Assembly: GCA_964521065.1 (NCBI GenBank)
Contig: CAZFPQ010000001.1
Location: 25,752 to 89,751, forward strand
Length of the DNA stretch: 64,000 bases
Direction: 5' to 3'
DNA from: CAYVAP01 sp964521065
GTDB lineage: Bacteria > Bacteroidota > Bacteroidia > J057
The notes beneath the pieces are model-generated. The model saw only the letters and a program-made list of their open reading frames with translations. It ran no database searches and had not been told where the DNA came from. Position numbers and translations under genes: made by a program. This document shows, in pieces, positions 52,509 to 61,390 of the stretch (the first letter of the stretch is position 1; every line of letters starts with the position of its first letter).

Positions 52509-53135
52509 TTATTCTGCTTTGGCTTCCTTCATCTCCTTCTCAAGGTGATCTAGGTATAGGATTCCATTGAGGTGGTCGATCTCATGTTGAAAAATCACAG
52601 CGGTAAAGTCCTCTATCATCTCCGTCACATGGGTACCATCCCGCTGGTCGTATTCCAATAAAATCGCGTAAGCTCGATCTTGGGTGGTATCTCTCCGACC
52701 TGGAATAGATAGGCATCCTTCTAGGCAAGGCTGCTTCAGCTCTGAGTATTGTTTGATCACAGGATTGAGATAGACCTCGAAGGGAAAGTTTTCCTTATCA
52801 AATCGCTGGACCCAGATAATCCTCTGTAGAACCCCTACTTGTGGAGCAGCAATCCCAACTCCTAGAGAAGCGGAATCGGTGACTGTGGCATAAAGCCGAT
52901 CTATGAATTGTTGCTGAACTTCGTCTTTTAGGTTGGGTTCTATTGTCTGACTGGACTTTCGAAGTAAAATAGAGTCCTCATAAGAATTGATTTTAAACAC
53001 CCGCATGGGTGCATTAGAATCACTTTCCAAGATCATAGCCTCTTCTTTAGAAGAAAAAGAAGCGTTTTGAGTACCTCTAAGGGAGACACAAGAGCTCAGG
53101 ATTAGGATCGTGGAAAAGAAAGCCAAATATTTCAT
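52509..53135 (-). CDS. def: Peptide deformylase with lipoprotein signal peptide
   Basis: A 208-residue deformylase with all three family motifs: GVGIAAPQVG, EGCLSIPG and QHEIDHLNG (metal-binding Cys and two His, catalytic Glu). Deformylases normally act in the cytoplasm on nascent formyl-methionine proteins. Here the N-terminus is a lipoprotein signal peptide, KYLAFFSTILILSSC, with Cys16 as predicted lipid site. About 60 linker residues follow before the enzyme domain, and no internal ATG is well placed to give a cytoplasmic form. It is therefore either an exported homologue or a deformylase with an unusual anchor. It is divergent from lgt, and TATCTTTA on the minus strand just upstream could be its -7 element. 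Confidence 0.85.
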   Translation of the reverse strand: MKYLAFFSTILILSSCVSLRGTQNASFSSKEEAMILESDSNAPMRVFKINSYEDSILLRKSSQTIEPNLKDEVQQQFIDRLYATVTDSASLGVGIAAPQVGVLQRIIWVQRFDKENFPFEVYLNPVIKQYSELKQPCLEGCLSIPGRRDTTQDRAYAILLEYDQRDGTHVTEMIEDFTAVIFQHEIDHLNGILYLDHLEKEMKEAKAE

Positions 53136-53217
53136 GAGGGTAAAGATAGTGATAGGGGTATGGACTTATGAAAATATTGTCTAATCTTTACCCAGGTTTC
53201 AATCAATCGCTCCTCAC

Positions 53218-54024
53218 ATGCTCAACTACATTACCTGGACCGCTGATCCCGAGCTATTTAATTTCTGGATCATTCACGTAAGATGGTATGGGTTGCTATT
53301 TGCTTCCGGATTTGCCATCGGATACTACCTAACCCAGCGACTTTTTCAAGCAGAAAAACTTCCTGAAGAGTGGCTAGATTACTTGCTTATCGTCATGGTT
53401 TTAGGAGCAATCGTTGGGGCTCGTTTGGGGCACGTCTTTTTTTATCAGTGGGATTATTATCAAGATAATTTAGCTGAGATCCCCATGATTTGGAAAGGAG
53501 GACTGGCCAGTCATGGAGGAGCCATTGGGATTTTTATAGGTTTATGGCTCTTTTCGCGATACGTTAGCAAGAAACCCATCCTGTGGAGCAGTGACCGCTT
53601 GGCTATGTCCGTAGCCCTAACCGGTTGCATGATTCGCTTGGGAAATTTGATGAATCATGAAATCGTTGGAGCCCCCTCTGAGGTCCCCTGGGCCTTTCTT
53701 TTTACCCGCTATGAGGTTGATCCAGTGCCCCGCCATCCTAGTCAACTCTATGAAGCTATTGCATATTTGCTTATATTCATCGTACTATTTTGGTGCTACT
53801 GGCGTACAGACTTAAAGCAACGCCTTGGCTACCTGACCGGTCTTTTCTTCGTTTTAGTATTTGGAGCACGCTTTCTCATTGAATTTGTCAAGGAGGTTCA
53901 GGTCAGCAAAGAGCTAGAAATGACCCTCAATCTTGGCCAGTGGCTAAGCATACCACTCATTCTCATTGGGCTCTACTTGATGTTTCGCCCCAAGGTCTTA
54001 GCCCCGACTCACCCCCGAAAGTGA
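53218..54024 (+). CDS. lgt: Prolipoprotein diacylglyceryl transferase
   Basis: Inner-membrane enzyme (268 residues) that transfers diacylglyceryl from phosphatidylglycerol to the lipobox cysteine of prolipoproteins. Seven or so hydrophobic helices are seen, plus conserved blocks RWYGLLFASGFAIGYYL, VGARLGHVFFYQWDYY, KGGLASHGGAIGI, GCMIRLGNLMNHEIVG and HPSQLYEAI. The signature LGNLMNHEIVG and the catalytic region are intact. Several lipoproteins in this window would be its substrates, including the divergent deformylase next door. Confidence 0.97.
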   Translation: MLNYITWTADPELFNFWIIHVRWYGLLFASGFAIGYYLTQRLFQAEKLPEEWLDYLLIVMVLGAIVGARLGHVFFYQWDYYQDNLAEIPMIWKGGLASHGGAIGIFIGLWLFSRYVSKKPILWSSDRLAMSVALTGCMIRLGNLMNHEIVGAPSEVPWAFLFTRYEVDPVPRHPSQLYEAIAYLLIFIVLFWCYWRTDLKQRLGYLTGLFFVLVFGARFLIEFVKEVQVSKELEMTLNLGQWLSIPLILIGLYLMFRPKVLAPTHPRK

Positions 54025-54052
54025 AAATGTGTGTGTTCCTTTTTTATTGACT

Positions 54053-54077
54053 GCCCGCCTTCTGGCGGGCTGTTCTA
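54053..54077 (+). terminator. Terminator after lgt
   Basis: Stem GCCCGCC (54053-54059) with GGCGGGC (54064-54070), loop TTCT, then TGTTCTATTTTT. It lies just before the 3' end of the convergent caspase gene, but its minus-strand tail has no T run, so it serves lgt. Confidence 0.75.
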
Positions 54078-54080
54078 TTT

Positions 54081-56132
54081 TTATGCTGGCCTTCCATCCC
54101 GATGGTCATTGGGATCAAAAAAGGGATTTCGACTTCGGATCTCGTACAGGCGCGTTTGCCAAGTGCCTGAAGGGACATCCTCCTCCATCTGCCCAAAGTC
54201 CAGGCCCACCGCCCCACTCCTCAATCCATCCCAGGGTAATTCTGGTCGCTTGAATCCCTTGAGCTTGTACTCATCTACCGTAATCGGGGAGCTACTGAAT
54301 AAGGCCATCAGATGAAACGTGCTCTCCGCCCAGTTGAATTGAAAAATATAGGGATCAAACTTCAATTCAATTTCTGCATTCTGCTGGGCCCATACATCCT
54401 GATTAGCCGCCAAATGCACGACTTTGGGCTTGAGTAAGCTTGGACGAATCCTAAGTCCTGGGTCGATATAGATCAGGCTAACGTATAATTCTTCTTTTGC
54501 GCGATTAGCTACCCGTATCCTGACCTTTCCCATCGGCTGTTGCGTAGTCCCCTCATCATAAGCCACATAGATGACTCCTGACTCCTCTTCTGGGCGCTTC
54601 CCAGAGGCTTGATGAACTTCTACCTCTACGGATTCTTGCGTGAGGGCATCTGGTCTTGGATTGTGTAAATCCTTAACGAATTGCCATCGTTGGGCGGCCT
54701 TGAGCTGCTGTAATAGAGCCGCCAATACTTCCTCATTGGGCCCTTGGGTCCCAGCTTTGATTTGAATGGTCAAGGGCTTTCTGCTACCAGGTTGAGTCAA
54801 AATCAGGAAATTTTGCCCTTTGATCCACAAACTTTCCACCCCAAAATGACACCCCTCTACTCGGTCGCGAAAATGGAGTCCCATTTTCCGTAGCTTATCC
54901 TCATGCTTGGAGAGCAGTTTTTTCAACTGAATCACGGAGTTGGCTTCGCCGTGCAGATGCACATATAAGGCAGTACTCAACAAGCCTTTGAGGTAGCCAA
55001 AATAGCTTTGGCCAGGGTCCACCTTATCAATGCCAGACTCTTGGGGGCTTATTTCCACCACACTATGACTGGTCTCTACCTCCTTGATATAGCCATAGAC
55101 AGATTCCCCATTGCCTAGGGGAATCAGTACCAAAGAATCGGGATTTTCTGTATTAGAAGGTTGGACGCCATGGATTTGTCCTTTGTCTAGTTGCCAGCGG
55201 CTTTGGGTATCGCTGTGTGAAAGATTAATGAGATTGGCAGCCAAGGGACGCTCGCGTAAAGCTCCAGAAAGAAAATCTCGGAACAGGTCATCTTCAAAAC
55301 CTTGAGCGGCCACTGCCCTAGGCACTTGCGAGACATCAGGCATCTCACGCTTAATCAAAGTCCTTACCCGGCTTTGTAAATCAAAATAGCTAATCTGACC
55401 CTGAGTTTGACGGAGAGTCTTGAGGAGATGATGGGTAAATACGCCCCCGATCTTTGGCTTCTCATAGGCGTACTCCCATGATTCACAAGCTGCTAAACTC
55501 ACAACCCTTCCTTCGGGCAAGGTCTCAGAGATTGGCTTTTGCCGAAAGCTGGCTTCGTCAAAGCGAGAAGCAAACACAAAATCCTGGTAGGGCCTGGCGG
55601 GCAAAGTAATACCCGTCCTGCGTATCGCCGTTTCGGAGTCCGGTTCCTCCTCTTTTTGAGCCGAACGATGATTGTCCCCAGAGTGACAACTGTCTGAAAT
55701 GAAAATCACTTCAGCCTGGGTCTCTGCCAATAATCCTAGCAAGTACCGAAGCTCTTTGTCGGCCAACAAAGGGGCGTGACCGGCTTCGGGACCTGTGTCG
55801 TGACAAACCCAGCCCTCCAACTTTCCATCGTATTCAACTTTGGAAAATAACTCCCCTGCTTCCTCTTGGGCCCCATGACCAGAAAAATAAATTAGGCAGA
55901 CATCACCTGGTTGAGCCTCCTTGATCATGTGGTCCTCAAAGGCGGAAATAACTCCTGAGCGAGTCGCATCTTGATCCGTTAGCTGAAGAATATCTGGCTT
56001 GAAGTCGCTGCTAGAGGCTACCTCCAATAAGTAATCATGTACTTTTTGCACATCGGACTTGCAACCGCCGAGGTCGCGAATATGGGCATACTGATCGATA
56101 CCGATCAAAAGGGTTTTAAGGGTGCGAGGCAT
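54081..56132 (-). CDS. Caspase family (C14) protease, metacaspase-like
   Basis: A 683-residue cytoplasmic cysteine protease. The p20-like domain is at residues 1-260: a starting strand LKTLLIGIDQYAHIRDLGGC, catalytic His86 in IYFSGHGAQ and Cys149 in VIFISDSCHSGDN. A middle region (260-540) is unassigned. The last 150 residues look like the DUF4384-type beta-sandwich (VRIRVANRAKEELYVSLIYI, HLMALFSSSPITVDEYKLK) often fused to bacterial caspases. No signal peptide is seen. Such proteins occur in regulated cell death or stress responses; here no sensor, toxin or defence gene is adjacent, so the role is unknown. Lone gene, convergent with lgt. Confidence 0.88.
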   Translation of the reverse strand: MPRTLKTLLIGIDQYAHIRDLGGCKSDVQKVHDYLLEVASSSDFKPDILQLTDQDATRSGVISAFEDHMIKEAQPGDVCLIYFSGHGAQEEAGELFSKVEYDGKLEGWVCHDTGPEAGHAPLLADKELRYLLGLLAETQAEVIFISDSCHSGDNHRSAQKEEEPDSETAIRRTGITLPARPYQDFVFASRFDEASFRQKPISETLPEGRVVSLAACESWEYAYEKPKIGGVFTHHLLKTLRQTQGQISYFDLQSRVRTLIKREMPDVSQVPRAVAAQGFEDDLFRDFLSGALRERPLAANLINLSHSDTQSRWQLDKGQIHGVQPSNTENPDSLVLIPLGNGESVYGYIKEVETSHSVVEISPQESGIDKVDPGQSYFGYLKGLLSTALYVHLHGEANSVIQLKKLLSKHEDKLRKMGLHFRDRVEGCHFGVESLWIKGQNFLILTQPGSRKPLTIQIKAGTQGPNEEVLAALLQQLKAAQRWQFVKDLHNPRPDALTQESVEVEVHQASGKRPEEESGVIYVAYDEGTTQQPMGKVRIRVANRAKEELYVSLIYIDPGLRIRPSLLKPKVVHLAANQDVWAQQNAEIELKFDPYIFQFNWAESTFHLMALFSSSPITVDEYKLKGFKRPELPWDGLRSGAVGLDFGQMEEDVPSGTWQTRLYEIRSRNPFFDPNDHRDGRPA

Positions 56133-56222
56133 AAACAGGGGTTAATGAAAAGGGTAGCACCTTAATCTAGCGGCCAGCGAGCGAAAATTCAATTCCTTTC
56201 CAAAAAAGCAGAACAAAGTTCC

Positions 56223-56230
56223 TAGTTTTG
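56223..56230 (+). promoter_or_regulatory. Candidate -7 element upstream of pcm
   Basis: TAGTTTTG matches TAnnTTTG and lies 26 bases before the pcm ATG, a sensible distance. The -33 side reads TTTC at about 22 bases spacing, an imperfect match. Confidence 0.4.
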
Positions 56231-56256
56231 CACTTGAAAATCCGAGATCGGCTTTC

Positions 56257-56904
56257 ATGCTAGATACATTTAAACACAAAGGTCTGCGTCAACGTTTGGT
56301 TGACCAATTGGAGGCCAAAGGCATCACCAATGAGAAGGTATTGCAGGCCATTGCGGAGGTCCCCAGACACTTCTTCGTGGAGGGAGTATTTGACGAAGAA
56401 GCGTACCAGGACAAGGCCCTCCCGATCAAGTATCAGCAGACCATTAGTCAGCCTTATACCGTGGCATTGATGACCCAATGGCTGCAGCTCAAGCCACGCT
56501 GTAAAGTATTAGAAATAGGAACTGGGTCTGGATACCAAGCTGCGATATTGGCGGCCATGGGGATGAAGGTTTTTTCAGTAGAGTATGATCGACGGCTTCA
56601 CATAGAGGCCAAAACACGATTGTCTGAGCTGGGACTCGAGGTCAAGCTCCTTCACGGTGATGGAGCAGAAGGCTGGAAGCGTTATCAGCCCTACGAACGC
56701 ATCCTGATTACGGCCGCTAGTCCAAAGTTACCTCGACCCCTGCTTCAACAATTAGAAATAGGCGGACACCTCGTCGCCCCAGTCGGTCCGTCTCGGCAAC
56801 AACGCATGCAGATCTGCACCCGATTGGCAAAAGACGAGTTCCAAGTAAAAACCCTGCAAGAGTTTCAATTTGTTCCCCTCCGTGGTCGACACGGATATGA
56901 ATAG
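56257..56904 (+). CDS. pcm: Protein-L-isoaspartate O-methyltransferase
   Basis: Cytoplasmic SAM-dependent repair enzyme (215 residues) that methylates isoaspartyl residues in damaged proteins. Family motifs include VPRHFFVEG, TISQPYTVALMTQ, the SAM-binding VLEIGTGSGYQAAILAAMG and the acidic strand end VFSVEYD; the motif ILITAAS is also seen. Full length. It stands alone, with a candidate promoter just upstream. Confidence 0.95.
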   Translation: MLDTFKHKGLRQRLVDQLEAKGITNEKVLQAIAEVPRHFFVEGVFDEEAYQDKALPIKYQQTISQPYTVALMTQWLQLKPRCKVLEIGTGSGYQAAILAAMGMKVFSVEYDRRLHIEAKTRLSELGLEVKLLHGDGAEGWKRYQPYERILITAASPKLPRPLLQQLEIGGHLVAPVGPSRQQRMQICTRLAKDEFQVKTLQEFQFVPLRGRHGYE

Positions 56905-57370
56905 GGTTTGGGAGGCGAAAGGTGATATTTAAGTAGGAAGCGAGAAGTTAGATGCGAGATAGTTTGATGCTGATAATCAAAAATTCGAACCAATCTCATT
57001 ACTCGGTTTCTTCTGTCCACCTACTTAAGTACTTGGACAAAAGAAATCGGGGTATGGCGGTACGGGCTATGGATATAAGAATAAATGAATACAGCAACAT
57101 ACCCATACTCCCGTACCCCGATTACCGTTTTTCTTATGTCCGCTTACTTAAAGTAAAACATCTACCCCTGACACAGATTCTGAGCTGGTGTAAAAGAGAA
57201 AGTCCACCTTTCCCCCATAATTTGAAATATCCTTCCATCTTCCCCGTCACATTGGGTATCTTTGTAGGCATATCCTGCCCCTAGCAGGTTACCGCAAATT
57301 CTTTTTATCTTTGCGGCCTAACATTGCGGCAGGTTTCGAGGTTTAGACTTGTCCCCTCCAATAAATAATA
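56905..57370. other. Intergenic region with repeat family A copy 2
   Basis: Between pcm and yidC. It begins with a purine-rich stretch like those after several other genes, then holds repeat A (57026-57152). Two TATCTTTG motifs (57257-57264 and 57306-57313) match the -7 consensus; the second, about 58 bases before the yidC start, is the better candidate promoter, though no TTTG lies at the right distance upstream. No protein gene is supported. Confidence 0.5.
57026..57152. repeat. Dispersed palindromic repeat family A, copy 2
   Basis: About 127 bases with terminal inverted repeats: TAAGTACTTGGACAAAAG on the left and TTATGTCCGCTTACTTAA on the right. The interior is an imperfect palindrome too: AATCGGGGTA and GGTACGGG on the left arm face CCCGTACCCCGATT on the right. 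A third partial end (TTTCTTCTGTCCACCTACTT, 57007-57026) abuts it on the left, as if a second copy had been there. The element is collinear with 20276-20404. Confidence 0.7.
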
Positions 57371-59314
57371 ATGGATAGAAATTCGATCATAGGGATCATC
57401 CTGATCACGTTGCTGACGGTGGTATACTTTCAGTTCTTGGCCCCTAAACCACCACCCCCGAAAGATTCCCAAGTCACGGCTAGTACAGAACAAGCGGAAA
57501 GCAGTCCTGAAGATGCCCCTGATGCTGCCGCCACTTCGGAAGAAATTGATCCCGCAACCAGCGATTCCCTGCAGCAAATGGCCTTGCAAGATAAATTCAG
57601 CGACTTCGCCGTAGTTGCCGCGGGAGAAGACCAAACTATTACGGTCAAAACAGAAGAACTAACGGTAAACCTAAGCACCCTAGGAGGCCACATCGAATCT
57701 GCTTACCTGAATCATTACGACACCTATGATTCCCTGCCACTGCCCATCTTTTCGGATGATGAGCGCAACGCTTTTTACTTTGAGTTTCCATATAACAACC
57801 GAGCCATCCGCACCAGCGACTTGTTCTTTACCCCTTCAAGTGAGGGCCTAGAAGTGCTGGGGGAAGACAGTGCTCAGCTGGTGATGTTGGCGGACTTAGG
57901 CAATGGGAAGCAGGTTTCTCAAACTTATACCTTCTACGGAGATCGTTTTGATGTAGGATACGATATCGAAATGGAGGGGCTCAAAGATGGGCTCGGCAAT
58001 GTGTCATTCTACAGCTTGCAATGGACTTCTTATCTGCCTAAGACTGAGCTGTCGATCAAGAATATGAGGCAAAAGTCTACCATCGTGTATCGCTTAGGGA
58101 ATGATATCGACAAGCTAAGCGCGACGGATGACCTAGAAAAGGAAAAGCTGACTAGCCTCGTTAATTGGGTTTCTTTTAAGAGCCAGTTCTTCTCTCACAT
58201 CCTGATGGCTGATGAGCCCTTGCGCTCGGGAAATGTGACCATGAATACCCCGAAAAACGACGAGGAGATCAACCGCATCATGGATTCTAAGTTGATGATT
58301 GACATCGACAACGGCAACCAAATCCAGAATGGCTTCAGCTTCTACATGGGCCCCAATGAGTTTACGACCCTGAGGTCATACGATCTTGAACTGGAAGAGC
58401 AGATGGACTTAGGTTGGTGGATCATCGGATGGATCAACAAGGGCACGACCTACATTTTCAAGTTCATGGAGCGGTACATCGGCAACTACGGCATCATCAT
58501 CATCCTCTTGGGATTCTTGATCCGGACCTTGCTGCTACCCCTATCCTTCAAAAGTTATGTCTCGATGGCTAAAATCAGGGTTCTGAACCAGACGCCTGAA
58601 ATGAAAGCCTTGGACGAGAAATACAAGGATGATCCCCAGAAGCTACAGATGGCAAAGATGGGAATATATCGAGAAATGGGAGCTTCGATGTTTGGCGGTT
58701 GTGTCCCCATGATCTTCTCTTACCCGTTTCTCATCGCTTTGTTCTTCTTCTTCCCTCAAGCCGTAGAGTTGCGCCATGAGTCCTTCCTATGGGCAAATGA
58801 CCTTTCTACCTATGACTCGGTCTTACAGCTACCGTTTGACATTCCGCTCTATGGAGACCACGTGAGTCTGTTCACCATTTTGATGGCGATCTCGACCTTC
58901 ATATACGTCTATTACCAGCAGCAATCACAACCAACTACGGGTGCCAATGCGCAGTTCCGCTATATTGCCTACATCACCCCGATCTTCCTGTTGGTTTTCC
59001 TTAACAACTACGCCTCTGGCCTTAGTCTGTATTATTTCACCTCAAACTTGCTCCAGATCTCCCAAACCCTGTTAATCAAACGCTTTTTCGTCAACGACGA
59101 AAAGCTGTTGGCAGAGATGAGAGCTAAGCAAAAGCAAGCTAAGAAACAGAAGGGAAAGAAAGGTGGCAGTGGCAAAGGAGGCGGAAATAGCAAGCAGCCC
59201 CAATCTCGCATGGAGCGATGGATCGAAAAGCAGCAGAAGAAGCAGGATGAAATGATGAAACAGCGTCGTCAACAAACTGCTTCAAATAGACAAGGGCGCC
59301 GTAAGGGCAAATAA
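57371..59314 (+). CDS. yidC: Membrane protein insertase YidC
   Basis: Inner-membrane insertase (647 residues) that works with or apart from SecYEG. The first helix is NSIIGIILITLLTVVYFQFL, followed by a proline/alanine-rich periplasmic linker, the large beta-sandwich P1 domain (about 90-345) and the conserved five-helix C-terminal core. In the core GNYGIIIILLGFLIRTLLLPLSFKSY holds the conserved groove arginine, and later blocks include MGGCVPMI-like FGGCVPMIFSYPFLIALFF. The last about 80 residues are a Lys/Gln/Arg-rich cytoplasmic tail, longer than in E. coli, expected to touch the ribosome. A terminator follows. Confidence 0.96.
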   Translation: MDRNSIIGIILITLLTVVYFQFLAPKPPPPKDSQVTASTEQAESSPEDAPDAAATSEEIDPATSDSLQQMALQDKFSDFAVVAAGEDQTITVKTEELTVNLSTLGGHIESAYLNHYDTYDSLPLPIFSDDERNAFYFEFPYNNRAIRTSDLFFTPSSEGLEVLGEDSAQLVMLADLGNGKQVSQTYTFYGDRFDVGYDIEMEGLKDGLGNVSFYSLQWTSYLPKTELSIKNMRQKSTIVYRLGNDIDKLSATDDLEKEKLTSLVNWVSFKSQFFSHILMADEPLRSGNVTMNTPKNDEEINRIMDSKLMIDIDNGNQIQNGFSFYMGPNEFTTLRSYDLELEEQMDLGWWIIGWINKGTTYIFKFMERYIGNYGIIIILLGFLIRTLLLPLSFKSYVSMAKIRVLNQTPEMKALDEKYKDDPQKLQMAKMGIYREMGASMFGGCVPMIFSYPFLIALFFFFPQAVELRHESFLWANDLSTYDSVLQLPFDIPLYGDHVSLFTILMAISTFIYVYYQQQSQPTTGANAQFRYIAYITPIFLLVFLNNYASGLSLYYFTSNLLQISQTLLIKRFFVNDEKLLAEMRAKQKQAKKQKGKKGGSGKGGGNSKQPQSRMERWIEKQQKKQDEMMKQRRQQTASNRQGRRKGK

Positions 59315-59340
59315 CCTTTGATAAGATATTCAATGTGAAG

Positions 59341-59373
59341 AGAGGTTGGGCTTTGGCCCAGCCTCTTTCTTTT
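59341..59373 (+). terminator. Terminator after yidC
   Basis: Stem AGAGGTTGGGC (59341-59351) with GCCCAGCCTCT (59356-59366), one G-U pair, loop TTTG, then TTCTTTTT. Confidence 0.85.
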
Positions 59374-59408
59374 TAGGACTCTCACACTTTTACCCTTCGT
59401 TTACAATT

Positions 59409-59954
59409 ATGGAGCATCTCCTCCATAGCTTTGACAAAAAACTTATGGGACGCTTTGTATGCTTTCTTCTTATCGGAATGGTCACCTCCACACTTTCTGC
59501 ACAGTTCAAACTGGACTTACCCTACCTGCCTTCAGACTTAAGTACTTGCTACACCCATTTTGATGATTTAGACCGACAGATCAGTACCCACCCAGATTCT
59601 ACCGATATATATACCCTCGCAGGAGAACCCTACAGTGGCTGTGCAGTGGTAGACTATCCTAGCCAAGGCCAAACCTTCTACTTCGACTTAGTGGCAGGTA
59701 AAATCACTAGGCGTTTAAGCTATTACCGTAATGGCCAGAAGCAAGCAGAATTTCACTTCCAAGCTGGACGTAGTCATGGGCGGCATGAGATGTTCTACCC
59801 CAATGGCCAGCCCTATGTCCTGGAGCATTATAAGAATGGCAAGAAGCATGGTGAATTCAAGCGGTGGGATCGTCTCGGCACGCTGCTCTGGCATGCGTCT
59901 TTTGAAGAAGGCCGAACCCTGAAGGTCATGAAATTGGTTTCTGAAGGCTGTTAA
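59409..59954 (+). CDS. Secreted MORN-repeat-like protein
   Basis: Exported protein of 181 residues (169 if started at the ATG at 59445, which gives a shorter N-region). The signal peptide core is FVCFLLIGMVTSTLSAQ. The C-terminal half has MORN/YwqK-type repeats: SYYRNGQKQAEFHFQAGRSH, EMFYPNGQPYVLEHYKNGKK and FKRWDRLGTLLWHASFEEGR. These short beta hairpins occur in many Bacteroidota exported proteins. Two cysteines near the middle and one at the very end may pair. Function unknown. Confidence 0.75.
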   Translation: MEHLLHSFDKKLMGRFVCFLLIGMVTSTLSAQFKLDLPYLPSDLSTCYTHFDDLDRQISTHPDSTDIYTLAGEPYSGCAVVDYPSQGQTFYFDLVAGKITRRLSYYRNGQKQAEFHFQAGRSHGRHEMFYPNGQPYVLEHYKNGKKHGEFKRWDRLGTLLWHASFEEGRTLKVMKLVSEGC

Positions 59955-60240
59955 GCAGTTAGATGGCATTAATCCGATAAAGGGAGTGGAAAAACCTATG
60001 GTTGGAAGGGTGCTAAGCCTAGAACCTTATTCCATTAACGTTTTTCTATTGGTTACCTGTTTAGGCCTGAGGCCGCGAGATTTCCACTTTACAAATTACC
60101 GTTCATCCTTCCCAAAGGTACACTTCGTGGTGATTATTGTACCAGTTTCCCACTTGCCAACAGATTGGGCTTTCCCATTTGGGGGTTTGTTTGCAAATTG
60201 CGGGAGTTTATCCTAGCAATAGTAACGCAAACGCGGTTCC

Positions 60241-60939
60241 ATGAAACGCATCGTTGTTCTTACGGGTGCCGGCATCAGTGCTGACAGTGGCATCAAAACT
60301 TTTCGCGACCACGGCGGCCTTTGGGAAGGTCATGACGTAATGGAGGTCGCCTCACCAGAGGGATTTGCCAAGAATCCGGAACTGGTCCTTGACTTTTACA
60401 ATCAGCGAAGGGCACAACTCAAAACCGTTGAGCCGAATGCAGGCCATCATGCGCTGAAGGAATTAGAAGAGTATTATGAAGTGCAAATCATCACACAAAA
60501 CGTAGATGATCTACATGAAAGAGCCGGTAGCAGTCAAGTACTCCACCTACATGGGGAGCTGCTCAAGGCTCGAAGTGTGGCAAGTGACGAAGTGATTTTA
60601 CCTTGGGAAAAAGATATTCATATCGGGGATCTAGCACCTGATGGAAAACAACTGCGACCACATATCGTTTGGTTTGGCGAGTCTGTGCCCTTGATCGTCA
60701 ATGCGATGGAAATCAGTACTCAAGCAGACATCTTGCTGATCGTAGGGACCTCTTTACTGGTCTATCCCGCCAACTCTTTGATAGAGTATGTATCAGAATA
60801 TGTTCCTGTATATGTGGTAGACCCCATTCGACCAGATATCTACACTGGGCACCAAGTACATCACCTAGAAGCACGCGGCTCAGAGGGGCTGCCTATTTTA
60901 GTTCGGCAGCTCATCCAAGAAGCCCAGGCCAATGGATAA
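60241..60939 (+). CDS. cobB: NAD-dependent protein deacylase, sirtuin class III
   Basis: Cytoplasmic sirtuin (232 residues) that removes acyl groups from lysines using NAD. NAD-binding motifs VLTGAGISADSGIKTFR, IITQNVDDLHERAG with catalytic His in VLHLHGE, and VGTSLLVYPA are intact. FYNQRR (Tyr-x-x-Arg) is the class III signature that favours succinyl or malonyl lysine. The usual four zinc-binding cysteines are absent: the corresponding segment ARSVASDEVILPWEKD has none. Zinc-free sirtuins are known in Bacteroidota. The next gene overlaps by 8 bases. Confidence 0.94.
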   Translation: MKRIVVLTGAGISADSGIKTFRDHGGLWEGHDVMEVASPEGFAKNPELVLDFYNQRRAQLKTVEPNAGHHALKELEEYYEVQIITQNVDDLHERAGSSQVLHLHGELLKARSVASDEVILPWEKDIHIGDLAPDGKQLRPHIVWFGESVPLIVNAMEISTQADILLIVGTSLLVYPANSLIEYVSEYVPVYVVDPIRPDIYTGHQVHHLEARGSEGLPILVRQLIQEAQANG

Positions 60940-61390
60940 GTTAACTTCTGCCTGTCCCCATTGCAGACGTGATACGTCGATGCATCAGCAGCGCTGCCAG
61001 CACTGTGGACTGACGATGATGAGTGACCAGGAATATGCGTTGTTGACTCAACGTTACTTGCCTTTGCTAAATCACCTCAGAGAAACTCCCAAGTCGATCG
61101 AATGGAAAAGGATGGGTACGTATCAACAACAGTGGGATCAGCTTAGGCAATGGGGCGAGAGACTTCCCTGGCTAAGTAGCTTACAGGAGGAAACTCAAAA
61201 AGCTTGGCTCCCATTGTTTCAGCAATATTATCAGTATCGTCGCACTCTTCAGTTCCACTGGATCATCTTGGCATTTTTTGTATTGGTGGCCTTAGTAGGA
61301 ACCGTATATACCAGGGATATCGGTTTAGGGCTTTTGCTACTCTTGCCCGTAGGGGGATGGTATTGGTTAGGAATTCGACGATTCAAGTAA
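60932..61390 (+). CDS. Zinc-ribbon membrane protein, unknown function
   Basis: A 152-residue protein with an N-terminal zinc ribbon (CPHCRRDTSMHQQRCQHCG, two CxxC pairs), a long helical segment and two C-terminal transmembrane helices (about 108-125 and 130-147). It overlaps the sirtuin gene by 8 bases and is probably translated with it. A link between a zinc-lacking sirtuin and a zinc-ribbon partner is a guess. No family recognised. Confidence 0.72.
   Translation: MDKLTSACPHCRRDTSMHQQRCQHCGLTMMSDQEYALLTQRYLPLLNHLRETPKSIEWKRMGTYQQQWDQLRQWGERLPWLSSLQEETQKAWLPLFQQYYQYRRTLQFHWIILAFFVLVALVGTVYTRDIGLGLLLLLPVGGWYWLGIRRFK

Noticed and set aside
57305..57634. 109-codon minus-strand frame across the yidC start
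   Set aside because: Antisense shadow, no domain; it covers the yidC promoter region.
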